From Alloacidobacterium sp963823845 (lineage in GTDB: Bacteria; Acidobacteriota; Terriglobia; Terriglobales; Acidobacteriaceae): DNA of 64,000 nucleotides. Below the pieces are notes generated by a model. The model had not been told where the DNA came from, ran no database searches, and saw only the letters and a list, made by a program, of their open reading frames with translations. The DNA lies in assembly GCA_963823845.1 (NCBI GenBank), contig CAWGND010000009.1, forward strand, positions 62,001 to 126,000. Reading direction: 5' to 3'. Positions 62,678 to 64,000 of this stretch are shown piece by piece; the stretch's first letter is position 1; each line of letters opens with the position of its first letter. Position numbers and translations under genes: made by a program.

Positions 62678-63045
62678 AGAGGCGCACTCCCAGAAAGGCT
62701 TTTGCCAACATGGGGACGGCAGGACTGTTGATCGTTACGGCAAAAGCATATGTAAACGTGCCCAATCATAGCGCAGGAGCGTAGCTCTTTCGAAAATGAG
62801 GCGTTCCATGAACCAATCCAGTCAGAGCGGAGCTAATCGAGGATCATGGTGGGTCCGGAGGGATTCGAACCCCCAACCAAGGGATTATGAGTTTCCGGCC
62901 ATCGCTGTAAGTCTATGAAAATAAAAGAGATGTTAGCGTAATTAGGCGTAGCCCTAAGTAGTTGAGCGACCGTAATTTAGATCGATTTATCCAAACAGAG
63001 AAAAGCTGATGAGTGTACCGCTGCTGTACCTGCAAGTTTCATGAA
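62678..63045. other. Intergenic around the tRNA scar
   Basis: About 370 bases. It holds the tRNA 3' half (62847-62891) and then AT-richer sequence. No intact gene. This is probably the edge of an integrated segment carrying the toxin-antitoxin genes. Confidence 0.45.
62847..62891 (-). other. tRNA 3' half (CAT anticodon type), probable integration scar
   Basis: On the minus strand the sequence runs from the anticodon loop CTCATAA through TCCCT, TGGTTGGGGGTTCGAATCCC and the acceptor strand CGGACCC to ACCA. The T-stem (GGGGG/CCCTC) pairs. The 5' half (a GGGTCCG acceptor strand and a D-arm) is absent upstream, and the 5' side of the anticodon stem no longer pairs. A copy running from the anticodon loop to CCA is what a tyrosine recombinase leaves when it uses a tRNA gene as attachment site. 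Confidence 0.8.
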
Positions 63046-63065
63046 TGCGGTAGTTCTCTACCGCA
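63046..63065. promoter_or_regulatory. Perfect palindrome, probable operator of the MNT-HEPN operon
   Basis: TGCGGTAG-TTCT-CTACCGCA has 8-bp perfect arms and ends 22 bases before the MNT start. A GATAAT hexamer follows at 63076-63081. The downstream protein carries an N-terminal winged helix, so autorepression at this site is likely though not demonstrated. Confidence 0.7.
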
Positions 63066-63087
63066 AATGCAGTAAGATAATACTTCA

Positions 63088-63663
63088 ATGATTTCTCTGC
63101 GCTCTGACCTGCGGCGTAAGCTTCTGACGTATTTCTACACGAATCGTTCAGCGCGTGTGTATGTCCGGCAGTTAGCGAGTGCTTTGGGCGTGGATTCAAC
63201 CAATCTGTCCCGCGAACTGGCGCGGCTGGAGCGGGAAGGACTCCTGCGGTCTGAGATTGAGGGCAGGCAACGCTATTACAGCATCAACTCGCAGTACCCA
63301 TATCTGAAAGCCGTCTTTTCACTTCTTCAGGGAACGATAGGCATTGTGCCAACACTGGCAACTGCGCTGCGTCGCGTGGAAGGCATCGAAAAGGCATACC
63401 TCTATGGTTCCTTCGCCAAAAACGAGGCCGATGCGTCCAGCGATATCGACCTGTTGATTGTGGGACATCCCGATGCGATCAGCCTGGCAGCGGAAGTCTC
63501 CCGCCTGGAGAAAACGCTTCATCGAGAAGTTAGCTACACGACACTGAAGCTACAGGAACTGAAAAGAAAGCTTGCGGCGCACGACCCGTTTCTTACAGAT
63601 GTCTGGCAAGGAAAGCGAGTCGAGCTAATCGGCCATGAACAAAACGAAGCCACAGCGAATTGA
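63088..63663 (+). CDS. HTH-fused minimal nucleotidyltransferase (MntA-like antitoxin)
   Basis: 191 residues. The first 70 form an ArsR/MarR-like winged helix (RVYVRQLASALGVDSTNLSR, then LEREGLLRSEIEGRQRYYSI). The nucleotidyltransferase core follows with YLYGSFAKNEADASSDIDLL, the GSx10DxD active-site pattern, near residue 108. In type VII systems the MNT protein AMPylates and silences the HEPN toxin encoded next. Fusion to a DNA-binding domain would join toxin control and transcription control in one protein. It overlaps the next gene by 29 bases. Confidence 0.9.
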   Translation: MISLRSDLRRKLLTYFYTNRSARVYVRQLASALGVDSTNLSRELARLEREGLLRSEIEGRQRYYSINSQYPYLKAVFSLLQGTIGIVPTLATALRRVEGIEKAYLYGSFAKNEADASSDIDLLIVGHPDAISLAAEVSRLEKTLHREVSYTTLKLQELKRKLAAHDPFLTDVWQGKRVELIGHEQNEATAN

Positions 63664-64000
63664 CCCGAAGCAGGTCAAACAGTTTTTCGCGGACGCACAG
63701 AAGCGGACCTCTGCCGCTCGTAAAAACCTCGCCATCGATGCCGAGACGGCTTTTCAAATTGCCTATGAGGCGATGATTAAAGGCTCTCTGGCACTCATGC
63801 TCAGCCACGGACAACGGCCACGCAAACAGCTCGGCCACCACATCGCAATCATTGAGTTCGCGCAGAAGAATCTGCCTGTGTGTCCAGCGGGTACCTTTGC
63901 CCTGTTCGATCGTATGCGTCGCAAGCGTAACGATGCATTTTATGACATCGCCCTTGTCACCGATACAGAAGCTCAGGAAGCAGTCGCAGCAGCCGAAGCA
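63635..64000 (+). CDS. HEPN domain protein (HepT-like toxin), 3' end cut by window
   Basis: The ATG at 63635 lies inside the MNT gene; 122 codons are visible without a stop. Helical HEPN features are present: KNLAIDAETAFQIAYEAMIK, GHHIAIIEFAQKNL and the RMRRKRNDAFYDIAL segment, where the usual R-x4-6-H nuclease motif is replaced by RKRNDAFY, a known variation in the RNxxxY-type group paired with MNT proteins. It probably acts as an RNase or as an AMPylation target. The overlap with the MNT gene indicates co-translation. Confidence 0.85.
   Translation, partial: MNKTKPQRIDPKQVKQFFADAQKRTSAARKNLAIDAETAFQIAYEAMIKGSLALMLSHGQRPRKQLGHHIAIIEFAQKNLPVCPAGTFALFDRMRRKRNDAFYDIALVTDTEAQEAVAAAEA

Overview
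The window looks like a chromosomal segment of an acidobacterium (order Terriglobales / family Acidobacteriaceae or close). The evidence is the paired PadR regulator and duplicated ADOP-type permease (an Acidobacteria-typical pair), a secreted VCBS/NHL mosaic protein whose C-terminus carries a lipobox-like ACGGG motif, moderately high GC, and dispersed 'CATCCTGAGCGGAGCG' repeats. Taxonomy is inferred from gene content, not from a 16S gene.

Layout. 1-231 holds the 5' end of a zinc-binding transposase. 588-5961 is a DUF2760/Hsp70/Hsp70 operon. 6278-10063 is a secreted GH38 alpha-mannosidase. 10841-13365 is a PEP-hydrolase-like/cupin/Tm-1-like operon. 13366-20700 is a repeat-rich accessory zone with a 1961-residue secreted mosaic protein bracketed by a perfect 44-bp inverted repeat. 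21002-24020 is ADOP permease plus PadR with a palindromic operator. 24299-25830 is an IS3-family element. 25983-35443 holds glutamate decarboxylase, a complete RND tripartite efflux operon and a secreted Ser-rich repeat protein. 35472-48143 is ordinary metabolism: Bcp, Mpg, a c-type cytochrome, PanBC, MgtC, AhpD-like, Ddl, DUF1275, arginase, AsnRS, a sugar isomerase and GGT. 48195-53416 is the conserved ispE / tRNA-Gln / prs / rplY / pth / rpsF / rpsR / rplI block.

53693-64000 is accessory again: an Xre-RES toxin-antitoxin pair with iterated operators, an ATP-grasp/LLM-oxidoreductase pair, a phosphoesterase, an orphan ABC ATPase, a 1232-residue unassigned membrane protein, a tRNA 3'-half that looks like an integration scar, and a palindrome-controlled HTH-MNT/HEPN toxin-antitoxin pair that runs off the window.

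Eight single-base indels break six otherwise well-conserved genes (PEP hydrolase-like x2, asnS x2, ggt, rplY, rpsF, ATP-grasp). asnS and rpsF are normally essential, so the simplest reading is base-level indel errors in the source assembly. Those genes are given with full repaired extents.

The best candidates for undescribed biology are the 44-bp inverted-repeat cassette around the mosaic protein, the 1232-residue membrane protein beside the tRNA scar, the split Tm-1 operon, and the autoregulated HTH-MNT/HEPN pair.
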